Part shown: positions 7,415 to 15,633 of the stretch, piece by piece
How positions within the stretch are numbered: the stretch's first letter is position 1
Layout of the letters: every line of letters starts with the position of its first letter
Position numbers and translations under genes: made by a program
The notes under the pieces: model-generated
What the model saw: the letters and a program-made list of their open reading frames with translations, nothing else
Databases searched by the model: none
What the model was told of the DNA's origin: nothing
NCBI GenBank assembly: GCA_947382625.1
Contig: CANDAG010000013.1
Location: 23,292 to 87,291 of the forward strand
Reading direction: 5' to 3'
DNA length: 64,000 nucleotides
Source: an uncultured Lachnospiraceae bacterium
GTDB taxonomy: Bacteria > Bacillota > Clostridia > Lachnospirales > Lachnospiraceae

Positions 7415-9448
7415 TCAATACCCAATCATAGGAATCTCCCGGGGCCGCCTGTCATAAGGCGCTCTCTCCCCGTTTTTCACCTGATAGAGTACCTCTGAAG
7501 AAGCGTAAACCGCCTCCATCAGCTCCGGATAGGGCTGCATACACACATCCACCATACCGATCTGATAATTTTCACCGTCAAATCTTCCCAGGCAGAACTG
7601 GTCGTTATACTGGAACCAGTGGGCGGCCACTCCGTAAGGGTGGGCAGCTACCTTTTCCAGGAAGTACCGCCACATCACGCCCCGCTCCTTCTGGTCTGTC
7701 ACCCCTTTTAATCCCGTAGCAGTCAGTCCCCGGTCCAGCGCGCCACAGTGGTATTCTCCGATCAGGATGGGCAGATCAACCCCTGCATTTTTGACGAAAT
7801 CCATATCCTTCGTAGGGTCAAAATCATAGCAGTTGATGGAAAAGACATCAAAATATTCCCAGCCCTTCATCATGTCCCCATTATAGGCCTTAGACCAGCG
7901 CAGTCCCAGATTGAGATGGTTGGGATCCACCCTCCGGCAGGCCTCAGAGGGAATCCGGATATACTCTGTGATCAGCTTTCCTGAAAATTCACGGATATCC
8001 TGCTCTGCCTGCGGATAACGGGCAAGACAGTCCTCCATGGGCTCCTTAAATGCTTCAAAGCTCTCAAAATCTGACATCCATCTCTGGTTAAGTGCCTGAA
8101 TATTCTCATATCTTTCCTGCAAAAAGGTGATCAGTCCCTTCCGGCAGAAGGTCTCTGACGGATTGCGAAGCACCTCATTGGCGATGGCCAGATTTTGCAC
8201 AAAATTAAATTCCGGCTCATTTCTCAGGAAATATCCAATGAGCCAGGGATCGTCCTTCCATTCTTCCAGCTTCCTTGCATAGGCTTCTGATCTCTCCCGG
8301 TATTGAGGCGAGAGCACATCAGGGAAATCACGGAAGATCAACGTATCTGTCATCGGAAAATCAGGAAGCTCACGGACATAAGCGATCCGTCCTTTTTGAT
8401 CATCTGCGCTCTCTTTGGGATTCACCCGGATCCCCGGAAAATTTCCCTGGGAATTGATCCCATTGCCCATAAGAATATGACAGGAAATTTCCTCCCATTT
8501 TTCCTGCCAGCAGTCCCCATAGACTCTTTTCAGGTTCATGCCTGCAAAGTTCACCATCTTAGACGACTCCTCCGGCATATAAGCGGCTCTTCTTCCTCTC
8601 CTTTGGACAAAGAATTCCTCATAGACAGGGTCATTCTCCGGAAGCCACTCACAGCAGTCCTCAAAGCTGTCGATCCGCCCCCATTCTCCCATCCTGGTAC
8701 AACAGGGACCTACGGAAAAGTAATCGCAGCCGTCCGGATCGGTCAAATGCCATCTGCCGTCTGCAGACTTATAAGTGGAAAAGAAGCCGGTCCCCTCTTT
8801 CAGCTTCCGGTTTTTATCCCCACCCCAACGGTTCCATTCCGGAAAAGGATACTCTGCCTCTCCTTCCAACGCCTGATACTTCTCCTTAAGCTCCTCCAGA
8901 GAATGAGTCTTTCCGGGCCATTCAGCCTCCTTCCACTGGCCAAGCTCATCCACCAGCTTTTGATACGGTATGGGGAACTCCTCCGGCATCGCATCGGACA
9001 GATAAAAATCCTCCAGCCGTACCTTCACGTCATGGAACACTTCATCCGTTCCCAGTTCAAATCGATCCACCTCTTCCCGCTTTATGCGCTGCCCATGCAC
9101 CACCAACTTCAGGGTTCCCGGCGTGCGGTTGGTATAGATGGTCCGGTTGTCCAAAAGCTCCAGATCCAGACAGATCCTTGTCTTAAAACGGGGCAGGATA
9201 CCGAATCTCATATACAGCCGCTCCTTCTTTGCTTCCGGCAGAAAGCATCGGAACATCATGGCACAGGAATGATCCTCCAGCACCTCCATATCTCCGATCA
9301 GATAACGCTCCTTCGCCTCCCTGATCTGAGGAAGGGAAATTCCGCCCCCTTCCGCCTGGAATATTACTGTGCACCCTTTTTCATCTCTGTCTGTGATCCG
9401 GGCGTTTCTTTCCTCTGATACCTGCCAGTTGATTTTTATTTTTTGCAT
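7415..9448 (-). CDS. clan GH-A glycoside hydrolase, agarase/GH42-like
   Basis: A 677-residue protein with an N-terminal beta-rich domain of about 190 residues, a linker, then a TIM barrel. Barrel landmarks are the entry sequence GRWHLTDPDGCDYFSVGP, the acid/base region WLIGYFLRNEPEFNF (Asn-Glu typical of clan A) and the nucleophile region DLPILIGEYHCGALD. There is no signal peptide, so it probably acts on imported oligosaccharides. It resembles proteins annotated as beta-agarase or GH42/GH50-like, but the true substrate is unclear. Its stop lies ten bases from the convergent AraC gene stop. Clan assignment is fairly safe; family assignment is tentative. Confidence 0.7.
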   Translation of the reverse strand: MQKIKINWQVSEERNARITDRDEKGCTVIFQAEGGGISLPQIREAKERYLIGDMEVLEDHSCAMMFRCFLPEAKKERLYMRFGILPRFKTRICLDLELLDNRTIYTNRTPGTLKLVVHGQRIKREEVDRFELGTDEVFHDVKVRLEDFYLSDAMPEEFPIPYQKLVDELGQWKEAEWPGKTHSLEELKEKYQALEGEAEYPFPEWNRWGGDKNRKLKEGTGFFSTYKSADGRWHLTDPDGCDYFSVGPCCTRMGEWGRIDSFEDCCEWLPENDPVYEEFFVQRRGRRAAYMPEESSKMVNFAGMNLKRVYGDCWQEKWEEISCHILMGNGINSQGNFPGIRVNPKESADDQKGRIAYVRELPDFPMTDTLIFRDFPDVLSPQYRERSEAYARKLEEWKDDPWLIGYFLRNEPEFNFVQNLAIANEVLRNPSETFCRKGLITFLQERYENIQALNQRWMSDFESFEAFKEPMEDCLARYPQAEQDIREFSGKLITEYIRIPSEACRRVDPNHLNLGLRWSKAYNGDMMKGWEYFDVFSINCYDFDPTKDMDFVKNAGVDLPILIGEYHCGALDRGLTATGLKGVTDQKERGVMWRYFLEKVAAHPYGVAAHWFQYNDQFCLGRFDGENYQIGMVDVCMQPYPELMEAVYASSEVLYQVKNGERAPYDRRPREIPMIGY

Positions 9449-9622
9449 GACTGTTTCCTGCTCCTTCCCTCAAATACGATAACAATCTGTGTCCTGTTGC
9501 CGATCATCCTTTAATATCATTTTACCACAGGCGCAGGTACAACTCCATGATATTTTATCCACTTATAGCATGTTCCTGCTGTATAGGGTATAATGAGTCC
9601 CAAAAAGTCTTGGAGGTATAAT

Positions 9623-11368
9623 ATGACATCCGAACCACAGAATACGGACATTTTTTCACTTGCCGCTCTGCAGAAAGTGATCGATCATATAGAAGAAAAT
9701 CTATTCATAGAAGATAATCTTATTGAGAAACTGACACCTGCCGGCATCGCCAGTCACTTTTTTGTCAGTGCGTCAACCCTCTCTTCCCTTTTCCGGATTG
9801 TCTGCGGGATGACAGTGATGGAGTATATCCGCAACAGACGGCTTACACTTGCGGCACAGGAATTATCCTTCTCCAATATTCCTGTCATAGAGCTGGCCTA
9901 TAAATATGGCTACGAAACCCCCGAAGCTTTCACAAAGGCTTTTTCCAGATTTCACGGCTTTCCTCCCAGCTTTATCAGGCGGGGCTTCCCTATTTCAAAG
10001 GTGTTCCTGCCGTTACAGATAACTGTCTCTATCCAGGGCGGATGGGCGCCTGTCAATCTGACAAAACCTGATTGTCCAGGACAGGACATAAGGCTTCCAC
10101 TTTATTATAATCCTGTTATCACAGATAAAGGAGAAAACAAAATGAACAGCCAGACAATCAGCTTTAAGATCAACACAGATACCATGCAGTTTAAGGAGGC
10201 GTGGGATATCCTATATTCCCTGGCAAACGAATTGCAAAAAGAACAGATTTCCTTTAAAATCGACGGAAAAACCATGATCTTTGCACACGGCCTGGAATTT
10301 CCACTGGAAAAGATCTGTCTGACCTTTAAATGGAAGGAGGAAGAAAGGGTCAGAGATTTCTTTCAGTACGGCAAAGACGCTGAACAAACCAAAAACAATT
10401 TCAAATATTTTGATTCCATATACGCAGGGATGAAAATCCGTTGCATGTTCTATGGTCAATGCCCTGAGGCGGATACGGATGAATTTCTTTACCAGAATAC
10501 AGACCTTGTCCAAATTAACGCCCTTATCATTCCTGTACAGTCTCTGCTCTTTTATTATGAAAACGCGGAGAAAAATTCCAGTTTTTATCAAATGGTTTCG
10601 GACTGGCTGGAAAAGCATGAAAACTACAGTGTTCAAAATAAGAAAGCATGGGAGTATTCTGCTTACGAATTCTGGGTTCAAAATGCCGGGGTCCCGTCTG
10701 AACTGGCAAAAAAGATGCTCCAAAATCCATCAGGAATGTTGAAAAGATATGCGGATTACTTTGACAGCTTTTCCAATGTACGGATTGCAAATATATGTGG
10801 CTCCTGCGGAAAGAAAGCTGTTCCGTTAGCTCTCTTGGGGGCAGAGGTAACTGTTTTTGATATTTCTGAGGATAATCAAAGATATGCAATGGAGGTTGCA
10901 GAGGCTGCAGATGTAACGGTCAATTATGAGGTATGCGATGTCTTAGCAGCCAATCTTGAAAAATATGGAAATTATTTTGATGTTCTTTTTATGGAAGGAG
11001 GCGTATTGCACTATTTTCACGATATCAATGAGTTTATGCAGGTTATGTATGCCTTGCTGAGGCAGGGCGGAAAGATGATATGCAGCGACTTTCATCCATT
11101 TACCAAAATATCTGATATTTTGCGTTTGGAACAACCCACCATGAGTTATTTCTCCACCGACGTCTTTGCAGGCGAAATGGCGCATGCCCGTTTCTATGGA
11201 GATGCAGTCAGAAATCAAATGCCTAAATGTCTTTACAGGAAGTATACCGTCAGTGAGATTATCAATTCCGTCATAAGCTGTGGGTTCACATTGGAAAAAT
11301 TTGACGAGCATCCGGCGTGGACGGATGAGCGGTTGCCGGGAGAGTTTACATTGGTGGCCGGGAAATGA
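9623..11368 (+). CDS. AraC-type DNA-binding domain fused to a SAM methyltransferase
   Basis: A 581-residue protein. The start at 9623 is chosen because GGAGG sits six bases upstream; an earlier in-frame ATG at 9593 has no such site. Residues 10-110 form an AraC helix-turn-helix pair (IASHFFVSASTLSSLFRI, then YKYGYETPEAFTKAFSRFHG). A middle region of about 200 residues follows. The C-terminal third has a class I methyltransferase fold: IANICGSCGKKAVPLALLG (SAM loop), VTVFDIS and a later MEGGVLHYFHDI. An internal Shine-Dalgarno and ATG at 10142 would start the middle-plus-methyltransferase part alone. The target of methylation is unknown. Confidence 0.75.
   Translation: MTSEPQNTDIFSLAALQKVIDHIEENLFIEDNLIEKLTPAGIASHFFVSASTLSSLFRIVCGMTVMEYIRNRRLTLAAQELSFSNIPVIELAYKYGYETPEAFTKAFSRFHGFPPSFIRRGFPISKVFLPLQITVSIQGGWAPVNLTKPDCPGQDIRLPLYYNPVITDKGENKMNSQTISFKINTDTMQFKEAWDILYSLANELQKEQISFKIDGKTMIFAHGLEFPLEKICLTFKWKEEERVRDFFQYGKDAEQTKNNFKYFDSIYAGMKIRCMFYGQCPEADTDEFLYQNTDLVQINALIIPVQSLLFYYENAEKNSSFYQMVSDWLEKHENYSVQNKKAWEYSAYEFWVQNAGVPSELAKKMLQNPSGMLKRYADYFDSFSNVRIANICGSCGKKAVPLALLGAEVTVFDISEDNQRYAMEVAEAADVTVNYEVCDVLAANLEKYGNYFDVLFMEGGVLHYFHDINEFMQVMYALLRQGGKMICSDFHPFTKISDILRLEQPTMSYFSTDVFAGEMAHARFYGDAVRNQMPKCLYRKYTVSEIINSVISCGFTLEKFDEHPAWTDERLPGEFTLVAGK
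10127..10144 (+). promoter_or_regulatory. internal ribosome binding site and start inside the AraC-methyltransferase gene
   Basis: AAAGGAG is followed eight bases later by an in-frame ATG at 10142, at the junction between the DNA-binding and methyltransferase portions. The spacing is ideal for translation initiation, so a shorter, DNA-binding-free methyltransferase may also be made. Confidence 0.55.
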
Positions 11369-11792
11369 TTTTCGTATTGAACTTCTCTTAAATGTTTGTA
11401 ATTGCCTGGTCTTTTCAGTACAATAAATCAAAAAGGCAACAAAACGGTTTGAATGCAATCAAAATAATCTAGAACAAATGATACCCAAAACTCCTTAACA
11501 TGTATCAATACCAGTGTATTAAAAGCATTCAGAAATATGATAGACCATACCTACGAAAATGCAGAGTAAAATATTTGTTTTAACACACCAAACTGCGCCG
11601 TCTATATCTAACAGCTATTATCATTCCAAATATATGAAAGGATTAAGGCTAATAACAAACTGATTATTTGTGCCATTCTCTCACATGGGACGGTGTATGG
11701 TTTATGGTTTATGGCTTAATTTTTATAATTTTGATGAATAGGTGTTTTAAAATGTTGCCATGTTATCATCAACTGGATTTTACATAATACCC
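11369..11792. other. AT-rich intergenic stretch without a convincing gene
   Basis: No protein longer than about 60 codons with a credible start is seen on either strand. The only possible small gene is a 22-codon leftward reading frame at 11608-11676 (MAQIISLLLALILSYIWNDN start, hydrophobic) with GAGAGA before the ATG; it could be a membrane peptide or chance. This stretch marks the start of the AT-rich chromate-transporter islet. Confidence 0.5.
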
Positions 11793-12353
11793 TTACCGAT
11801 AAATTACCAATCCAGCGATTCCGCTTGCAAACATAATTAAAATTGGATTGATTTTCCATTTCCGCAATACAAACAGCAATGCCAAAAATATCAATAATGC
11901 TGTCCAATTAAGCGAAAAAAAATCTAATCCGGGCTTATTGTTTCCGTACAATGCCAGCAATATAATTGTGACTGCGGCTGAAATTATCAAACCTAATGAA
12001 GCGGATTTCAGTCCATTTAATACTTCCAATACATAATCAGATTTTTGGTGCGTTTGAAAAAATCTATATAAGGCCAGTGATATAATAACGCCAGACAATA
12101 TACAGCCAATCGTTGCTGCCAACGCTCCTATAATTCCGCCAATTTGAAGCCCGACAAATGTTGATGTATTTACAGCTAACGGACCGGGGGTCATTTGCGA
12201 AATCGTAATAATGTCTGTAAACATTTTTCCGCTTATCCAGCTATTTTTTTCTACAACCTGCTCCTGAATTAAAGGAATGATTGCGTATCCCCCGCCAATG
12301 CTCAATAAGCCGATTTTTAGAAATGTAATAAATAATTTCCACACTATACTCAT
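11793..12353 (-). CDS. chrA: chromate transporter family protein, second half-subunit
   Basis: A 186-residue membrane protein of the CHR family (half-size type). The conserved N-terminal motif FLKIGLLSIGGGYAIIPLIQ and the later SQMTPGPLAVNTSTFVG are clear, followed by several hydrophobic helices. In Firmicutes two half-size proteins assemble into one anion transporter. It overlaps the upstream partner by four bases (ATGA), implying co-translation. Chromate is the named substrate of the family, but the physiological role in anaerobes is uncertain. Confidence 0.85.
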   Translation of the reverse strand: MSIVWKLFITFLKIGLLSIGGGYAIIPLIQEQVVEKNSWISGKMFTDIITISQMTPGPLAVNTSTFVGLQIGGIIGALAATIGCILSGVIISLALYRFFQTHQKSDYVLEVLNGLKSASLGLIISAAVTIILLALYGNNKPGLDFFSLNWTALLIFLALLFVLRKWKINPILIMFASGIAGLVIYR

Positions 12354-12913
12354 TTTCTTTTCCTCTTTTTATAAAAAACTTGCAAGATACATAAAAAACA
12401 ACAAAAAAACAATATCAAAGCCACATTGATACCCATTATGTAATTTGCAATAAATGCCAAAGGTATCATAGCGGACAGAAAAAGCGATTTTCTCTTTAAG
12501 ATCAAAGAACACATATCCATGATCAAGTCAACCATCAAAGCGGCAACACCTGCCTCCATTCCTTTCAAAATTGCCGCGATCACCGTATTGGTAACAAATA
12601 TCTTATAAAATGCTGAAACCACCGTTAAAATAATTAACGGGGGAATGATAGCAGCAAAACAGCTTATGAACGCCCCTGTCATACCAGCTACTTTATATCC
12701 AGCCAAAGCAGAAAGGTTGATCGCAATCGCTCCGGGTGTTGATTGTGCTATAGCAGCCATATTTATTAAATCTTCTTCTGTAAAGTATTGTTTTTTTGCA
12801 ACAAAAAAGCGGCGAACCATCGGAACCACTATATAACCGCCGCCAAAAGTAAAAGCACTTATGAACAGGTTGGTTGCCAAAAGCCATAAATATATTTTTA
12901 TGCCCTTTTTCAA
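12350..12913 (-). CDS. chrA: chromate transporter family protein, first half-subunit
   Basis: A 187-residue partner of the downstream half-subunit, with the matching motif FTFGGGYIVVPMVRRFF and IAQSTPGAIAINLSALAG. The start codon is TTG at 12911-12913 with GGAGG seven bases upstream; no ATG fits that ribosome site. Together the pair has the two-repeat layout of a full CHR transporter. Divergent from a LysR regulator that probably controls it. Both genes are visibly more AT-rich than the flanking enzymes, consistent with acquisition. Confidence 0.85.
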   Translation of the reverse strand: MKKGIKIYLWLLATNLFISAFTFGGGYIVVPMVRRFFVAKKQYFTEEDLINMAAIAQSTPGAIAINLSALAGYKVAGMTGAFISCFAAIIPPLIILTVVSAFYKIFVTNTVIAAILKGMEAGVAALMVDLIMDMCSLILKRKSLFLSAMIPLAFIANYIMGINVALILFFCCFLCILQVFYKKRKRK

Positions 12914-12945
12914 AGTAATCCCTCCTATCCAGACTATTGTATCCC

Positions 12946-12974
12946 TTGTCTTGAAATCTGTAAAATGCTATAAT
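12946..12974 (+). promoter_or_regulatory. promoter of the LysR regulator
   Basis: TTGTCT, a 17-bp spacer and a consensus TATAAT lie about 45 bp upstream of the LysR start, in the divergent chr/lysR intergenic region. LysR autoregulation from this shared region would be typical. Confidence 0.55.
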
Positions 12975-13019
12975 TTTATATATTCCATCTATTTTATTCA
13001 TACCAAAAAAGGAGAAAGC

Positions 13020-13907
13020 ATGGTTATACGACATTTAGAAATTTTAGAAGCGGTAGCAGAAACCGGAACTTTTACAAGTGCTGCAAAAAAACTATATATT
13101 ACGCAATCTGCTGTTTCCCATGCGGTTGCAGAACTTGAAAAACAGGCTGGAACAGCTCTTTTTAAGCGTTTGCCAAAAGGTGTTGTCTTAACCCGTTGCG
13201 GCAGTTCCCTTTTAGAGGAATCACAAAGTATTTTAACAGCTTGCAGAAATTTAGACAGAAGAATAAGCCATCTGGAAGAAAATACTCCTGTCAATATTGT
13301 ATCAAGCATTACGATCGCCTCTTTTTTGCTCCCTAAAATACTTAGTGAATTAAAAACTTCTTTTCCGCAGGTTCAACTTTCGGTTCGGATTGCACGTGCA
13401 AATACGGCTATTGATATTTTGCAGCGTGGAAATGCCGATATTGCTTTTTGGGAAGGTGTTACCCCAAAAGGGAATTTCCATGCAATCCGCTTAGGTTCAT
13501 ATAAGTTATGTGCTGCCTGTTCGCCAGAATTTGAATCATCTGTGAAAACAATATCTCCAGATCAATTATGTTGCTATCCATTATTGCTTCGTGAACAGGG
13601 AAGCGCAATCCGTGATACATTAGACAATACCCTTTCACTTGCCAATCTAAAAGCAGAACCTGTTTGGGAAAGTGTTAATTCACTTGCCCTTATCAAAGCC
13701 GCAGAAGCTGGGCTGGGTATTACAATATTGCCGGAAACATTGTTATCGGACTCTTTGCTTTTAAAGAAACTACGTGTGATAAATTTGGAAAACATAAAAA
13801 TGGAAAATCAAATGTTGGCATTATTTCACAAGGATAAATACATTACAAAACCTTTTCAAATTTTGTTAGACCAGCTTAAAAATAATCATGATTTATGCTC
13901 TTTATAA
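13020..13907 (+). CDS. LysR-family regulator divergent from the chr genes
   Basis: A 295-residue LysR protein. The reading frame is open further upstream, but AAAAAAGGAG precedes the ATG at 13020 and the family N-terminus MVIRHLEILEAVAETGTFTS begins there. The helix-turn-helix is AAKKLYITQSAVSHAVAELE, followed by a linker helix and a periplasmic-binding-protein-like effector domain (IASFLLPKILSELK through LGITILPETLL). It probably regulates the divergent chromate-transporter pair; the effector is unknown. Confidence 0.88.
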   Translation: MVIRHLEILEAVAETGTFTSAAKKLYITQSAVSHAVAELEKQAGTALFKRLPKGVVLTRCGSSLLEESQSILTACRNLDRRISHLEENTPVNIVSSITIASFLLPKILSELKTSFPQVQLSVRIARANTAIDILQRGNADIAFWEGVTPKGNFHAIRLGSYKLCAACSPEFESSVKTISPDQLCCYPLLLREQGSAIRDTLDNTLSLANLKAEPVWESVNSLALIKAAEAGLGITILPETLLSDSLLLKKLRVINLENIKMENQMLALFHKDKYITKPFQILLDQLKNNHDLCSL

Positions 13908-13985
13908 ATAGTAATAGTTAGTATCAAAACAGGAAATTTTCGTTTGTTTAATTGTCTGCCTGGACGGCCAGCCCCCTCATATCAG

Positions 13986-14025
13986 AAAAAGCTGCCAAAG
14001 GCATTTCACACCCCTGGCAGCTTTT
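13986..14025 (-). terminator. terminator downstream of the ferritin remnant
   Basis: AAAAAGCTGCCA and TGGCAGCTTTT form an 11-bp stem flanked by A- and T-runs on either side, so it can act in both directions. It sits ten bases past the ferritin remnant on the minus strand and about 80 bases after lysR on the plus strand. Confidence 0.7.
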
Positions 14026-14033
14026 CGTCTTCA

Positions 14034-14390
14034 TTATTTGTTAATTGAGTAGATAAAATCTGTTTGTCGGCAACCGCCTGTGCCCGGATCGTTTCCCGCG
14101 AGAATTAAAGCGTCAGCGACGGTGCGGAAATCCTTTGCTTCCTGGGCTGCTTCATAAATGTTGTTGATCAGTGAGGTCACATATCTTTCATGCTCAAGGC
14201 CAGCCTTGAGCGGATCCATTAAAGTCTCAAAGGTCTTGTCCGGCTTTGCGATTGCCTCAAGAGTAACGTTCTCCCCGTTATTATGAAGATACTGATACAT
14301 CAGCATTGCGTGATCCTGCTCTTCCCTGGCCTGGATCTCATACCAGTTGGCGAATCCGTCCAGTCCCTTTCTGCTGTAAAAATTGGCCAT
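14034..14390 (-). pseudogene. ferritin remnant, truncated at both ends
   Basis: The 118-codon frame contains the middle of a bacterial non-heme ferritin: SRKGLDGFANWYEIQAREEQ with the ferroxidase Glu and His (EEQDHAM), then MDPLKAGLEHERYVTSLINN. Intact ferritins are about 165-175 residues. About 25 N-terminal residues before LDMAN are missing, and after AKDFRT the normal helix E and iron ligands are replaced by an unrelated tail (VADALILAGNDPGTGG). A repeat-like palindrome abuts the 5' break at 14409-14449. An iron-storage cage is unlikely to form, so I call it a decayed gene; expression as a short protein cannot be ruled out. Confidence 0.7.
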
Positions 14391-14408
14391 ATCCAGATGA
14401 GTTTTTGT

Positions 14409-14449
14409 AACTGCTCAGTACGAACTGTTCAGTACCTGCACAGCTACAA
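14409..14449. repeat. small palindromic repeat at the ferritin break
   Basis: GTAACTG at one end and CAGCTAC at the other enclose two near-copies of TCAGTAC around CGAACTGT. It resembles the GTAAC-bounded palindromes at 15549 and 30368 and sits exactly where the ferritin homology stops. Confidence 0.4.
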
Positions 14450-14455
14450 ATTTTT

Positions 14456-15484
14456 CTAAAACATCCCCTCCAGGTACGCCGCCAGCTCCTCTGCCATCTC
14501 TTCCGCCTCCGGAATCCTCAAATGTCCCGGCGTTCCCTTTGCATTCCTGCGAAATACATAGTGGTGTACTCTCTCATCTGCCATATTTCCGCACACCTGA
14601 TCAATAGTCTCATCCCAGGACTCGTCGTGGTTTAAAAGCGTGGTACAGCATACGATATGGGCTTCTGGATACTTCTGACGGATATTTTTAAGGAAAGAGG
14701 CATATCTTTCCTTCCAGATGCGGGCCTTATCCCCCTCCGGATCTTCTTTCATGTAATCCTCCGGATGGGCGTCATTCTGGCCAAGGGCCACGATCACCAC
14801 ATGAGGGATATATTTTGAGAAATCCCATCCGGTCTGTCTGCCAAAGGTCGGATTGTAGTGCACCTTGTCCCAGATGCTTTCCATGCCCACATAATCCGGC
14901 TCACAAAACCAGCCGGTGCCGTCAAGCAGCGCGGCTCCTCCCTGGGCAATATCATGAATTTCCGCATCCAGCTTTCTGGCCGTCATCCAGGCATAGGAGT
15001 ACCAGCTGTTGGAAAACTCCCCGTTATGTGCCGGGTCTTCCTTTCCAATGCAATGAACGGCCTCTGACACCTCACCGGCGGATACAGAGTCTCCATATAC
15101 CTCTATCCTCCGTTTCGGCCTTTCGGGCGGCGGAAGCAGACGGCTTCCTTCGGAAAGCTTAAGCTCCTCCAGCACCAGCTCATGGCAGCTGTCCATCCGC
15201 TTAAAGATCATAATATCATGCTCACTCTCTTCCGTTTCCTCAAGCAGGGTGATCACTGTCTCTCCCTGATCCTCTAAGTCAAATCGCTTCTGCACGCCGT
15301 CTACTATGGCTCCCAGCACATTTTTCCAATAGTTGCAACGGTTTGTGACCTTAAGCGATGCGCTCTTCCCATAAAAGCGAAACCGCAGGGAGGAAGCCGG
15401 AAAGATCAATTCCGGTCTTAATGGATTCTCCCTGTCAATCCTTCCGCTGTAGCTTAACTCTTCTCTGTCAAACGGTATCCTCAT
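14456..15484 (-). CDS. SGNH/GDSL esterase with N-terminal jelly-roll, CE2-like
   Basis: A 342-residue protein. The start is placed at 15484 (MRIPFDREELSYSGRID) because GGAGAGG precedes it. Residues 1 to about 120 are beta-rich (SSLRFRFYGKSASLKVTN), followed by an SGNH hydrolase domain with the nucleophile in YGDSVSAGE, an oxyanion Asn in VALGQNDAHPED and a C-terminal His. This two-domain layout matches carbohydrate esterase family 2, which removes acetyl groups from glycans. There is no signal peptide, so substrates are probably imported. It lies alone next to the ABC operon. CE2 membership is likely but not certain. Confidence 0.72.
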   Translation of the reverse strand: MRIPFDREELSYSGRIDRENPLRPELIFPASSLRFRFYGKSASLKVTNRCNYWKNVLGAIVDGVQKRFDLEDQGETVITLLEETEESEHDIMIFKRMDSCHELVLEELKLSEGSRLLPPPERPKRRIEVYGDSVSAGEVSEAVHCIGKEDPAHNGEFSNSWYSYAWMTARKLDAEIHDIAQGGAALLDGTGWFCEPDYVGMESIWDKVHYNPTFGRQTGWDFSKYIPHVVIVALGQNDAHPEDYMKEDPEGDKARIWKERYASFLKNIRQKYPEAHIVCCTTLLNHDESWDETIDQVCGNMADERVHHYVFRRNAKGTPGHLRIPEAEEMAEELAAYLEGMF

Positions 15485-15548
15485 CTTCTCTTTTCCTCTC
15501 CGCAACAGCCAGACCAAAGCCGGCTGATGCCTTTCCCTCTTTGTAAAT

Positions 15549-15573
15549 ATTCAGCCTTCGGCTTCATAGTTAC
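15549..15573 (-). repeat. GTAAC palindromic repeat, exact partial copy of the 30368 element
   Basis: Read on the minus strand, 25 bases starting GTAACTATGAAGCC and ending GGCTGAAT are identical to 30368-30392. The core AGCC-GAA-GGCT is a tight hairpin. It lies between the ABC operon end and the esterase gene. Confidence 0.7.
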
Positions 15574-15633
15574 CCCTTTTTTCCTTGATATTTACATATT
15601 AATTGACAGATCCTTAAGAGTCAACCACCCGGT

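Noticed and set aside
8303-9418. A 371-codon rightward open frame
   Set aside because: It lies fully antisense to the clan-A glycoside hydrolase, has Pro/His/Leu-rich shadow composition and no ribosome site or family features.
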